Source: Bacteroidia bacterium (GTDB taxonomy: Bacteria > Bacteroidota > Bacteroidia > Bacteroidales > BM523). From it: a DNA stretch of 7,664 nucleotides. Both the position numbers and the translations under genes were made by a program. A model generated the notes under the pieces. It worked only from the letters and a program-made list of their open reading frames with translations, was not told the origin of the DNA and did no database searches. This document shows positions 1 to 7,568 of the stretch, piece by piece; positions within the stretch are counted from its first letter, which is position 1; every line of letters starts with the position of its first letter. The DNA is taken from positions 1 through 7,664 of the forward strand of contig JACQWN010000275.1 in assembly GCA_016209245.1 (NCBI GenBank). Direction: 5' to 3'.

Positions 1-2554
1 GTCCTTCTTCTCCAACTACCATGATTCCGCCCCACATATTTGTGCAACCCGATAAGCTTGTCACATTTGATTTGTCCACAACAAGTTTACCTCCCTTGTC
101 AATGTATATTCCACCTGTTGAACCGAATTCGATAGTCGAATTTATAATCTGCAAGGTAATATCGGCCGGAACAGTTATTTTGTCGCTTATCCTGAAGTTT
201 TCGCCGTCCCATGTCGTGTTTGCAGTAAGTGTAGTTTCCCCTGTGTAATTAAATAATGCCGGGTCAGCAATGATGTTAACGCTTGTGACGAATGTAGAAC
301 CTTCGGAATCGGTAACTGTTACCGAATATCTTCCTTCGCACAGGCCGGTTGCGGTAGCGGTGGTCTGTGACTCGGTTTCCAAGCCCCATTGGTAGGTGTA
401 AGGAGGGGTGCCTCCATAAGCCGTGACTGTTGCAGTACCGTCGCAAGCGCCGGCGCAGGTGGCAAAGGTGGAGTCGGTGATGGCGGCAATCAAAGAATCA
501 GGTTTTTTAACATTAATTTTATAAAAATAATCAATACAACTCTCGGTTACTCCTTCTTGATAACATGAAAATTGATATAAATAATTATAATTTTGCAATG
601 GATTTTTTGTTTTACCCAGATCAAAAGTGATTATCATATAATCATTTTCACCAGTAATTAATGGCAAATTATTTATTTTAACAATAGTATCTATTAATAA
701 TAATGTTTTTTTATTTACATTTATATCAAATCCTCTCCCGTAATCAGTTGTTGAATTTATCCATCTGTCAAATAATGATTGAGTAAAAGTGATTGCAATA
801 TTGCCCCATTCTGAATAGCTGCCACTACTTGTTCCAGGATTAGTGATTTCTATAAGATCTATAGAATACAAACCGCTGATATAAGGATTAAGTGATAAAT
901 TATATGGCATTTTAGTACCGTTTGGCATCAAATCAACTAATGCTGTGTTTAATATTGCAATATTATTATTAGGCATGATATTCGTGAGTATTGAAACATA
1001 ATCATTGTAGAAGGACTCATAATACATTTGATCAACGGAACTTTCTATTCTGGCAAGCAGACATATTTCGGGAACACCGTAATATGTAATTCCGCCTGGA
1101 ATATCAGTAATATTTGTGGGATTAGGTGGGGACCATGGTATAGATAATACAACAGATTCATCAATACCTAGAGCAGGAATTGATTTTCCTTCAGGGTTAA
1201 TTAACTGTCCTAAAGGATATCCATCAGTGGTGTAATTATCAGGAAACAGAGCAAAGTCGTCAATCCAATGTCTTCTCCAATACTGATGTGGTCTTGTTCT
1301 TGTCCAATATACATATAATTTTGCATCTCCGGGTGTATAACTAATATTCCCCCTGTTATGAATTCTTACAAATAAGTAATTTGGGTTTATCGGACTATAT
1401 TCAGGATTCTGATGTTCACCAATCGGAATATTAAATAATCTGTTCCAAATATCTGGGGAAAAGTAAGGTACATAAGCATTATTTGGTTGCGGTTCATGTC
1501 CGTCATCTATTGATGCATCCTTAATAAATAAATCAAATTTTGCGGGACATCCCGGCATTTCATAAGCTCCGATATCTGCATTTTCACCTGCAGGGTTCGG
1601 GCGGGGATTCCATTCAATATCCGTTGATACAGTCGCCACCGCATAATTAATGCACGGACTTAAACAATCCAGATGAAAATTACCATCTGCTGTTGGAGCA
1701 TTGTTAGGTTGTATAGCAGTTATAAATTTCGGATTATATGAAACATTATTGTACCAGCTTAGTGTAATATTATCGCCATAAGTAGTCAAACCGTTTTGCA
1801 TATTATGAAAGTCGCAATTTGTTATTGAAGCATATACCAGATCAGTTCCCATAAAACCAACTGAGATACCGACCTGCTCTTGTTCATATCCTGTAAATTC
1901 GCATTTATTGTCCCATATTATTGAATTATGCAAATAAAATGGGTTTGGGGCGCCCCCATAACTTCCAGAAACATAGGAAATACCGGCACCACCGGGATAT
2001 TCGCTTAGATTACCTGTTATAGTACACCAATTCAATGAAAGTTCAGCGGAACAATCGGCATCCATCTTTACTCCTGCTCCACTATTATATGATTTATTCC
2101 CGGATATGACACAATTATTGAAATTTACATTTCCACCAGCGCAATAACCAGATATATAAACACCGCCTCCTGCCGTTGTAGCGAAATTTCCTGATATAAT
2201 TGATTTGCTAATTTGTACATAGAAGCAATCATATATTTCAATACCACCACCTGTGCTGGATATGTTATTGATAATTCTGACATTTGTAAGAATGGGATAA
2301 TCACATCCGTTCAATTTTATTCCACCCTGATTATTGTTTTCAATAATTAAGTTTTCTAACGTAGGGTAATGGCTATTGCATTTAATCCCAATACCTGTAC
2401 AATTCCGCACGGATAAATTGACCACACGCGTTGAATTATTCAATGTCGGGCCTCCGGCGCCGAATAAAATCCCAATACCTGATGCAGGTTCTATTGATGT
2501 CTCTTCCGGCGTACTTCCCATACCGGTCAAAACAATGGGGCAACCTGGGGCCAT
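1..2554 (-). CDS. Large secreted beta-helix / SprB-repeat surface protein, main part (frameshifted from its signal peptide, C-terminus outside window)
   Basis: Reading the minus strand, one frame stays open from about 2563 to the left edge with no stop, giving about 840 residues. In order it encodes: a right-handed parallel beta-helix of short Asn/Gly-rich strands (about 2539-1640, with repeated GGGI/GAGV turns); the family ending DGNFHLDCLSPCIN...ADIGAYEM (about 1650-1557), typical of 'choice-of-anchor Q' proteins; a Trp/Pro-rich domain with DLFIKD, DDGHEP, SPDIW and NYLFVRIHNRG (about 1550-1020), a pattern I recall from other secreted Bacteroidota proteins; an unassigned segment (about 1020-500); a SprB-like repeat with CAGACDGTATV and GGTPPYTYQW (about 499-275); and a second beta-helix start with MWGGIMVVGEE at the edge. 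The ATG at 2554 is only the first in this frame. The natural N-terminus is almost certainly the 2527-2733 reading frame, one base out of register. Probable role: a cell-surface or adhesive protein exported by T9SS, although its sorting domain is not visible. Confidence 0.85.
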   Translation of the reverse strand, partial: MAPGCPIVLTGMGSTPEETSIEPASGIGILFGAGGPTLNNSTRVVNLSVRNCTGIGIKCNSHYPTLENLIIENNNQGGIKLNGCDYPILTNVRIINNISSTGGGIEIYDCFYVQISKSIISGNFATTAGGGVYISGYCAGGNVNFNNCVISGNKSYNSGAGVKMDADCSAELSLNWCTITGNLSEYPGGAGISYVSGSYGGAPNPFYLHNSIIWDNKCEFTGYEQEQVGISVGFMGTDLVYASITNCDFHNMQNGLTTYGDNITLSWYNNVSYNPKFITAIQPNNAPTADGNFHLDCLSPCINYAVATVSTDIEWNPRPNPAGENADIGAYEMPGCPAKFDLFIKDASIDDGHEPQPNNAYVPYFSPDIWNRLFNIPIGEHQNPEYSPINPNYLFVRIHNRGNISYTPGDAKLYVYWTRTRPHQYWRRHWIDDFALFPDNYTTDGYPLGQLINPEGKSIPALGIDESVVLSIPWSPPNPTNITDIPGGITYYGVPEICLLARIESSVDQMYYESFYNDYVSILTNIMPNNNIAILNTALVDLMPNGTKMPYNLSLNPYISGLYSIDLIEITNPGTSSGSYSEWGNIAITFTQSLFDRWINSTTDYGRGFDINVNKKTLLLIDTIVKINNLPLITGENDYMIITFDLGKTKNPLQNYNYLYQFSCYQEGVTESCIDYFYKINVKKPDSLIAAITDSTFATCAGACDGTATVTAYGGTPPYTYQWGLETESQTTATATGLCEGRYSVTVTDSEGSTFVTSVNIIADPALFNYTGETTLTANTTWDGENFRISDKITVPADITLQIINSTIEFGSTGGIYIDKGGKLVVDKSNVTSLSGCTNMWGGIMVVGEEG

Positions 2555-2733
2555 ACAATATTCTCAGGATAAACTCCAGGAGCTACCCGGATTTCATAAT
2601 ATGCACCTGCTGCATTCAACGCTGATTGGATAGTTGAATAATCTCCTGGTACAGTCTTCACTATCCATGATTGACTAAAAGCCGAAGTATAAATACCCCA
2701 AACAACGACAATAAGAATGACAATTTTTTTCAT
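2527..2733 (-). CDS. N-terminal fragment of the same secreted beta-helix protein (signal peptide and first coil)
   Basis: This 68-codon frame begins MKKIVILIVVVWGIYTSAFSQ, a clear Sec signal peptide with likely cleavage after the Gln at residue 21. It continues DYSTIQSALNAA...VAPGVYPENIVWPQ, the usual opening of Bacteroidota pectate-lyase-like beta-helix proteins; compare TIQTAIDTVSDGDTVIVRPGTYYENI in the neighbour at 5471-6910. It stops abruptly at a TGA right after VAP-LF. Removing the register error at CCCC (2537-2540) joins it to IVLTGMGSTPEE... in the other frame, a natural continuation. It is therefore not an independent small gene but the 5' end of the locus reaching the left edge. The start at 2733 is supported by the signal peptide and by a promoter candidate about 80 bp upstream. 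The break is either a real inactivating deletion or a homopolymer sequencing error. Confidence 0.85.
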   Translation of the reverse strand: MKKIVILIVVVWGIYTSAFSQSWIVKTVPGDYSTIQSALNAAGAYYEIRVAPGVYPENIVWPQVAPLF

Positions 2734-2810
2734 AGCTTTTGGAATTTTAATTTAACCTACTCTAAATGCTTTTCGGTTTCCGCTTTTTGATTTGTTATAA
2801 TTTGAAAATG

Positions 2811-2842
2811 GAAAAATACGAAGTCGGAAAGTCCAATGCAAA
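2811..2842 (-). promoter_or_regulatory. Bacteroidota-type promoter candidate for the large beta-helix gene
   Basis: On the minus strand, TTTG (2842-2839) is followed by exactly 20 bases and then TATTTTTC (2818-2811). The Bacteroidota primary sigma-factor consensus is TTTG, 19-21 bases, TAnnTTTG; the only mismatch is the last base of the -7 box. Transcription would start near 2805, leaving a leader of about 70 nt before the ATG at 2733. This fits the gene being transcribed separately from the three genes upstream. The AT-rich context makes chance matches possible. Confidence 0.5.
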
Positions 2843-2870
2843 TATTTAGAAGTAAATTTGTTGGCGATAA

Positions 2871-2907
2871 GAACAAATTTTGTTCATACGGGGAACAAAA
2901 ATTGTTC
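2871..2907. promoter_or_regulatory. Pair of near-identical 15-bp palindromes, probable regulator-binding sites
   Basis: GAACAAATTTTGTTC (2871-2885) and GAACAAAAATTGTTC (2893-2907) are each inverted repeats with GAACAA/TTGTTC arms. They agree at 13 of 15 positions, are separated by 7 bp, and have centres 22 bp apart, about two helical turns. They sit 29 bp upstream of the TTTG element of the promoter candidate for the 2733 gene, with centres near -73 and -95. That placement suits an upstream activator or a dimer pair. They lack the GC-rich stem and T-run of an intrinsic terminator. The regulator is unknown. Confidence 0.5.
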
Positions 2908-2949
2908 AAGAGGGGCAACGTTCTTGTTTCGATACAGACATTATAACCT

Positions 2950-5436
2950 TTAGAGGATGATTATTTTTATAGTGCGAAATACATGTTCATTGTAATGTAT
3001 AAGATAATAAATTCCTTTGGAGCGACCGGTCAGGTCAATATATTTTTCCAGGGTTGTAAACTCCCCCGATATTATACATTGTCCTTTACAATTGTAAACT
3101 TTGATAAATGCTCCTTTCCGGTTAAATTCTTCGGATTTAACAATGAATTTTCCCTTATTGGGATTTGGAAATACTATTATTGATTTATCCTTTTCCTTGA
3201 AATGAATAGAACTAATAATAGTTAAATAAATTGTATCGGAATTATAACAATGATTATTATCTTGTACGGTCACTTCATACATATAATTGCCGGGCGCTTC
3301 TGAATCTCCGTATATTACGATTGTCTGATCCGTTGATTCGTTGTTCCATAAATAAGTTAAAAATCCCGAACCGGCATTTAAGATTATGGTATCAATTGTA
3401 GGGATCATGGTATCATTACCAAGATTGATATCCGGTAATTCATTTTCGAAAATTGCGATAGTATCGGTAACGGTGCTACAGGCATTTGTAACAGTCAGGT
3501 AATAGATGCCTGGCTGATGAATAAATAATGACCGGCTTGTATCGCCTGTTGACCAGTGAAACTCAGCGCCAGTATTGCCTGCGTCAAGAAACAACGAATC
3601 ACCGGTACAATAATCGTCGAATGCTTTTAAGATATCATTTATTGAATCGTCAAGGAAAATCCGGACTGTATCGCTTTTCGTGCAATAACCTACGGTGGTT
3701 TCGACCCAATATGTTCCGGCCGTATCCGCAGTATAGACAGCTCCTGTATATCCATCCTGCCAGAGGTATGTTGCATCGGGGATTTCAACGTTAAGTGCTA
3801 CCGAATCACCCCGGCATATATGAATATTATCGCCAAGCTCAAGGTTAATATTATTATATGATACGGTAATCTGGTCAAAGTCTGAACCGCAGATGTTCGT
3901 AACGTTAACCCAGTAAGTTTCACTTGTAGAAATAGTCAAATCAGAACTAGTTGAACCATCCGACCATAAAAAAGTCGTGTATGGGTAATAGGCGTTAAGT
4001 ACAAGATATTCTTCTTCGCATAAAACGGTGTCACTTCCAAAGTTAATATCTGGGTAATCCAGGATATGTATATTGTGAATAATTGTATCGGTAGTCCCTG
4101 CAGCATATACTATTACCGATACCAGAAAATTTCCGGAATGTGTAAACAAATGCCAAGGATTCAGGAAATGAGAAATATTCTGATTCAGCGAAGCAGTATC
4201 GCCAAAATTCCATGTCAATGAATCATAACCTGGTATATACAACGTAAAATGAGTAATAATACCATAACATGTTCCGGTTACCGAGAACCTGTCCTTGTAT
4301 AGATACGGACTTCGTGATGGCGGCAATCCACCTCTGGAAATCTTTCCATTTAAAGAAATACCGTCATTTATGAAATTACATTCAATATTAGTTGAATCAG
4401 GATAAGTAATTGTTCCTAAATAACCAGAATAAAGTTTTGTAATATAAATCTTATTATCAGGTCCTACTTGTAAAGCACCAAATAACAAAATATCTGCTCC
4501 AATAAGTACTCTTGAATTAAGAATATCGGAATAATCACAGGCATTCAAATTAAATTGATACAAATAGCTAATAGTATCTGTATCTTCTGAAATATAAATA
4601 AAGTTGCCGTTCGGGGAAAATTCAACCCCATAAGGATAATTATGAAATCCGTTCAAACTAATACAATTGCTTATTTTACCAGTACAATTATCAAAATTGC
4701 AGATATCAACGATATCCATACCATAATGAGCCGCTGCAATTCTGCTTCCATCCTGAGAAGCTTTCAAATAACCAATAGTAAAAATGTTATCCCCTGCAAC
4801 AATGGTACCGGTATTGCTTATCACGGGTTCTGGATTAATACCCAGATCCGTTACCAGGTAGGTATAATAGGCGTTACTGTTCCATTTATGTGTAATCACC
4901 CAAATATCCGTATTATTGGAGTGTTTAACCGCCGTGATTTTTTCGCATACCGAATCCAATAATAAAATATTTTTATTATTGTTTATATCGCCATACCCGT
5001 TTGCCAATGTCATATTGACTTCGGAATACCGAAATCCACTTGAGTATAAAAGCTGTGCCCCTGTTGTAAATATATAATAAAAATACTCAGTTAACGGTTT
5101 TGGCACTATTATAGCCGATTGTGTACTTGAATTATCTCCTGTTAGACCGTTTCCGTTCGGCATTGTCGTATGCAGCCGATTCCAGACATTTACTCCATTT
5201 GTATAGAACAATAAATTACCGTTCCTGTCGGATATTGACGCGCATCCTTCGTGTGTTTCCATGGCGCTGTTTGTCAATGCAATGGAATACCCATCATTAA
5301 AGTCAAGCCCTGCATGATCGCCGAAATACCAGATTTTGTCTTCGTTTTGGGGATATACAATGCAACAATGAAATACCAGGAATATTAGCGGTAGTATCCT
5401 TGTTTTAAAAATATTATCATATTTCAAAAATAACAT
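2950..5436 (-). CDS. Secreted multidomain T9SS surface protein: propeller-like domain, PKD, four Ig-like modules, type A sorting domain
   Basis: This is an 828-residue protein. Residues 1-30 form a signal peptide with a long n-region, a hydrophobic stretch ILPLIFLVFHCCIV and probable cleavage after YPQ; no other Met occurs before residue 52, so the start is secure. Residues 35-375 match the widespread Bacteroidota domain beginning IWYFGDHAGLDFNDG, with NLLFYTNGVNVWNR, SSTQSAIIVPKP and propeller-like blades (SQDGSRIAAA, FSPNGNFIYIS, VGPDNKIYIT). A PKD domain covers about 386-458 (WNFGD 409-413). Four Ig-like modules follow: about 461-529, 530-599, 600-666 and 667-742. The first three each carry a Cys pair 43-44 residues apart (473/516, 541/585, 610/653); the fourth lacks the first Cys. 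A T9SS type A sorting domain covers about 753-828 (VFPNPNKGKF). It begins 34 bp after the 5471 gene, suggesting co-transcription. No enzyme active site is seen; a surface or adhesive role is inferred. Relatives often end in a type B domain instead. Confidence 0.9.
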   Translation of the reverse strand: MLFLKYDNIFKTRILPLIFLVFHCCIVYPQNEDKIWYFGDHAGLDFNDGYSIALTNSAMETHEGCASISDRNGNLLFYTNGVNVWNRLHTTMPNGNGLTGDNSSTQSAIIVPKPLTEYFYYIFTTGAQLLYSSGFRYSEVNMTLANGYGDINNNKNILLLDSVCEKITAVKHSNNTDIWVITHKWNSNAYYTYLVTDLGINPEPVISNTGTIVAGDNIFTIGYLKASQDGSRIAAAHYGMDIVDICNFDNCTGKISNCISLNGFHNYPYGVEFSPNGNFIYISEDTDTISYLYQFNLNACDYSDILNSRVLIGADILLFGALQVGPDNKIYITKLYSGYLGTITYPDSTNIECNFINDGISLNGKISRGGLPPSRSPYLYKDRFSVTGTCYGIITHFTLYIPGYDSLTWNFGDTASLNQNISHFLNPWHLFTHSGNFLVSVIVYAAGTTDTIIHNIHILDYPDINFGSDTVLCEEEYLVLNAYYPYTTFLWSDGSTSSDLTISTSETYWVNVTNICGSDFDQITVSYNNINLELGDNIHICRGDSVALNVEIPDATYLWQDGYTGAVYTADTAGTYWVETTVGYCTKSDTVRIFLDDSINDILKAFDDYCTGDSLFLDAGNTGAEFHWSTGDTSRSLFIHQPGIYYLTVTNACSTVTDTIAIFENELPDINLGNDTMIPTIDTIILNAGSGFLTYLWNNESTDQTIVIYGDSEAPGNYMYEVTVQDNNHCYNSDTIYLTIISSIHFKEKDKSIIVFPNPNKGKFIVKSEEFNRKGAFIKVYNCKGQCIISGEFTTLEKYIDLTGRSKGIYYLIHYNEHVFRTIKIIIL

Positions 5437-5470
5437 TCTTTGCTAAAATAGTTACGATTATCAGCAATAT

Positions 5471-6910
5471 TTATTTGACAATGATTAATTTCCCTTTATT
5501 CATCAGCAAATTTCTTTCGTATATTTTATAAATGTACATCCCATTTTCCAACAGGACATTGTTGTCAAAGATATAATTATTGTTAGCGCTCAACTTATAG
5601 TTTACTACATGAATTCCCTGCATTGTACAAATAACCAACCTGCCTTCATTGTCTGGTCGAAAATAATAAACCAGTCGCATATTTCCGTTGTTGGGATTTG
5701 GATATATCATATTTTTTTCATAAGTCATATTATCCTTATGAAAATCTATTTTTTCCGTCTGATCATATTCATAAGCGCCCATATCAGGAGCAAAACCGGA
5801 ATAGTCATCAGGAGATAAATTAACTATCGTATCACCGGAAAGGACATAAAAAGATGTTGCGCTATTAATACATGGAGAATTTGAATTAAGATGATAATCT
5901 GAATTAACTGAATCTACAAATACCGGATCAGCATTAATATTACCTTCAAGCCAGTTCACTACCCCATATTCCGGAAAATCGATATTTTCCATGCCTCCAT
6001 CAATATCTGAAAAAGCAATAATATATTCGGCATCAGAATATGGTGTAGGATAAAAAATTAATTGACCCTCCTTATTATTCCATAATATTGAATTAATAAT
6101 TATTATCGAAGATGACTCGTTTTCTATTCCATATCCGTATTCTAAAAATCCATTATCGGTAATAGTTACATTAACAAGTGTAATAACAGCATTAGAGCTA
6201 AAAATTCCGGCACCATAGCATTGGTATGATTGATTTTTACATATTAGAACATTTTTTAAATACGCATTACCTGTACCGACGAAAACTCCACCTGCCCCAT
6301 GGAAACTAAGGTTATTTGAAATAGTAACATCCTTTAAAATTACTGTCGAATTAATACAATAAATACCACCTCCACCACCATATACTTGATTACCAATTAT
6401 TAAAGAATTTTGAATTATGAAATTATTTGAATTAACAATATATATACCACCTCCGTTGTAATAGGATAAATTATTCTTTATTATTAAGTTTTTCAGAAAA
6501 GGATTTGCTTCATAGCAAAATATTCCTCCGCCTTCAGTCATTTCACTCCCGCCATTCGTAATTGTAAACCCACATAAGATGGCTGTATTCGGTTCGTTGT
6601 TCCCAAATCTTACAACATATCCATTATGATTTCCATCAATAAAGGTTTGTAAAATATAGGAGGTATCACCAGTCAATAAAAATAGTGAACCGAGTACAAT
6701 ATTTTTTCCATTAAAGTTTATATTTTCATAATATGTACCTGGTCTGACTATTACAGTGTCACCGTCAGAAACTGTATCTATCGCCGTCTGAATTGTCTGT
6801 TGATCATCGGGAACATATATAATTGATTGTGAGTAGCAGTTAAATCGGATAAAATAGAATATTAATAATAATTTTATCTCTACATGTTTCATATGTTTAG
6901 CCTTATTCAT
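5471..6910 (-). CDS. Secreted right-handed beta-helix protein with T9SS type A sorting domain
   Basis: This is a 479-residue protein. The signal peptide ends near CYSQ (residue 28). The ATG at 6910 overlaps the previous gene by 8 bp; Met7 (6892) gives a more usual signal peptide, MKHVEIKLLLIFYFI, and is an alternative start. Residues 32-62 (YVPDDQQTIQTAIDTVSDGD, then VIVRPGTYYENI) open a pectate-lyase-like fold. Residues about 63-290 are beta-helix coils with GGGI/GAGI turns and NN ladders (EGGGIFCYEANPFLKNLIIKNN, split here as EGGGIFCY and NLIIKNN, and similar). Residues 327-382 (ADPVFVDSVNSDYHLNSNSP, then PDMGAYEYD) are the choice-of-anchor Q ending. Residues 400-479 are a T9SS type A sorting domain beginning IYPNPNNGN. 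Beta-helix proteins of this kind include polysaccharide lyases and adhesins. I see no recognisable catalytic set, so no substrate is assigned. It is a shorter version of the 1-2733 protein's N-terminal half, suggesting paralogy. Confidence 0.9.
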   Translation of the reverse strand: MNKAKHMKHVEIKLLLIFYFIRFNCYSQSIIYVPDDQQTIQTAIDTVSDGDTVIVRPGTYYENINFNGKNIVLGSLFLLTGDTSYILQTFIDGNHNGYVVRFGNNEPNTAILCGFTITNGGSEMTEGGGIFCYEANPFLKNLIIKNNLSYYNGGGIYIVNSNNFIIQNSLIIGNQVYGGGGGIYCINSTVILKDVTISNNLSFHGAGGVFVGTGNAYLKNVLICKNQSYQCYGAGIFSSNAVITLVNVTITDNGFLEYGYGIENESSSIIIINSILWNNKEGQLIFYPTPYSDAEYIIAFSDIDGGMENIDFPEYGVVNWLEGNINADPVFVDSVNSDYHLNSNSPCINSATSFYVLSGDTIVNLSPDDYSGFAPDMGAYEYDQTEKIDFHKDNMTYEKNMIYPNPNNGNMRLVYYFRPDNEGRLVICTMQGIHVVNYKLSANNNYIFDNNVLLENGMYIYKIYERNLLMNKGKLIIVK

Positions 6911-7373
6911 TTGTTTCTTTTTTCCGTTTAAAGTACTTATTTAACCTTAGATACTGTTCATTATACAATGTATCAACGGAGTTGAGATGTTTGAGAAATT
7001 GCTTTATAAGCATCGCTTTTTTATATGTTTTAGAACCTGCAATAAGATAAAAATTGAGAATTTGTTTCTGTAGTATATTTATTTCATTCAAGATCTCTGA
7101 AAAGTCTTTGGTTATATTGTACCACTTTTTCAAATCGTCAGTGTTGAATATTTCAGGACAAATATAAGGATTCTTTTCCACAATCGCAATTATCTCTTTT
7201 ACAAACTCCTCACGTTTAACGCCTAGCGCTGTAATATTGCGTCGTTCTTTTGGCGTCAGACTTAATTTAGGTTTCATTACTTTTTTTATTATAGCAACGG
7301 TATCAAATATCAATTGCTTGTCTTCTGGCGTAATTTCAAAGTTCATATTATTTTTGTCATTTCGTTCTTTCAT
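6903..7373 (-). CDS. Small soluble all-helical protein of unknown function, first gene of the operon
   Basis: This is a 156-residue protein, rich in Lys, Glu, Ile and Asn, with no signal peptide or membrane segment, so cytoplasmic. Predicted mostly helical. Recognisable stretches are ITPEDKQLIFDTVAIIKK (14-31), LSLTPKERRNI (37-47), FVKEIIAIVEKNP (57-69), DLKKWYNITKDFSEILNEIN (80-99) and AGSKTYKKAMLIKQFLKHL (112-130). From memory these resemble a small Bacteroidota family with the pattern LTPEERR...FV...NP...D...AGSEAY...; I know no established function or symbol for it. Met10 (7346), giving MNFEITPEDKQ, is a plausible alternative start that better fits the family's usual beginning. Its 3' end overlaps the secreted beta-helix gene by 8 bp, so the two are probably translationally coupled. 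A cytoplasmic protein tied to an exported one could be a helper or regulator, but this is only inference. Confidence 0.8.
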   Translation of the reverse strand: MKERNDKNNMNFEITPEDKQLIFDTVAIIKKVMKPKLSLTPKERRNITALGVKREEFVKEIIAIVEKNPYICPEIFNTDDLKKWYNITKDFSEILNEINILQKQILNFYLIAGSKTYKKAMLIKQFLKHLNSVDTLYNEQYLRLNKYFKRKKETNE

Positions 7374-7441
7374 ATACTATGAAGTTCAAAAAGCTGATTT
7401 ATTAAAATAAAAAAGGATGTGAACCTCTGCTTTTATTTCAA

Positions 7442-7568
7442 CTTGTAAGAGGTACGACCAAGCACCCATGAACAATTGAAATCAGCATAAAGGAACACAC
7501 CCAGTCGGGTGCGTTCACTAAAGCTATTTCTCTGTTCATTTGAAAATTGGTCGTTTTTCTTACAAAAG
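7442..7568 (-). repeat. Long interrupted inverted repeat, candidate structured 5' leader RNA or palindromic element
   Basis: The arms pair in nested order: CTTGTAAGA (7442-7450) with TCTTACAAAAG (7558-7568, two-base bulge); ACGACCAA (7454-7461) with TTGGTCGT (7547-7554); TGAACA (7469-7474) with TGTTCA (7533-7538); GAAAT (7478-7482) with ATTTC (7526-7530); AGC (7484-7486) with GCT (7523-7525); and GAACACACCC (7493-7502) with GGGTGCGTTC (7507-7516) around a 4-nt loop. The single mismatch in the inner stem becomes a G-U pair only in RNA from the minus strand, which favours a minus-strand transcript. The element lies 69 bp upstream of the 7373 start. A competing stem, ACCTCT (7423-7428) with AGAGGT (7448-7453), uses part of the outer arm. 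It matches no RNA family I recognise. It could also be a miniature inverted-repeat element or a REP-like palindrome. Confidence 0.55.

Noticed and set aside
21..248. Plus-strand open frame of 75 codons
   Set aside because: It lies antisense within the long open minus-strand frame encoding the SprB/beta-helix region, and has no recognisable protein features.
2527..2542. Programmed -1 ribosomal frameshift as the explanation of the split gene
   Set aside because: There is no X-XXY-YYZ slippery heptamer in the zero frame and no obvious stimulating hairpin. Slippage of the CCA codon onto CCC is conceivable, but a one-base homopolymer deletion or sequencing error is simpler.
2376..2633. Two overlapping plus-strand open frames opposite the beta-helix gene start
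   Set aside because: Both are antisense shadows of clear beta-helix coding sequence; neither has a promoter, a signal or a family resemblance.
2983..5818. Several short plus-strand open frames opposite the secreted-protein genes
   Set aside because: The minus strand encodes well-recognised domains throughout, so these antisense frames are by-products of it.
7493..7516. GC-rich hairpin as an intrinsic transcription terminator
   Set aside because: The stem is good, but neither side is followed directly by a T-run, and it sits inside a larger nested inverted repeat.
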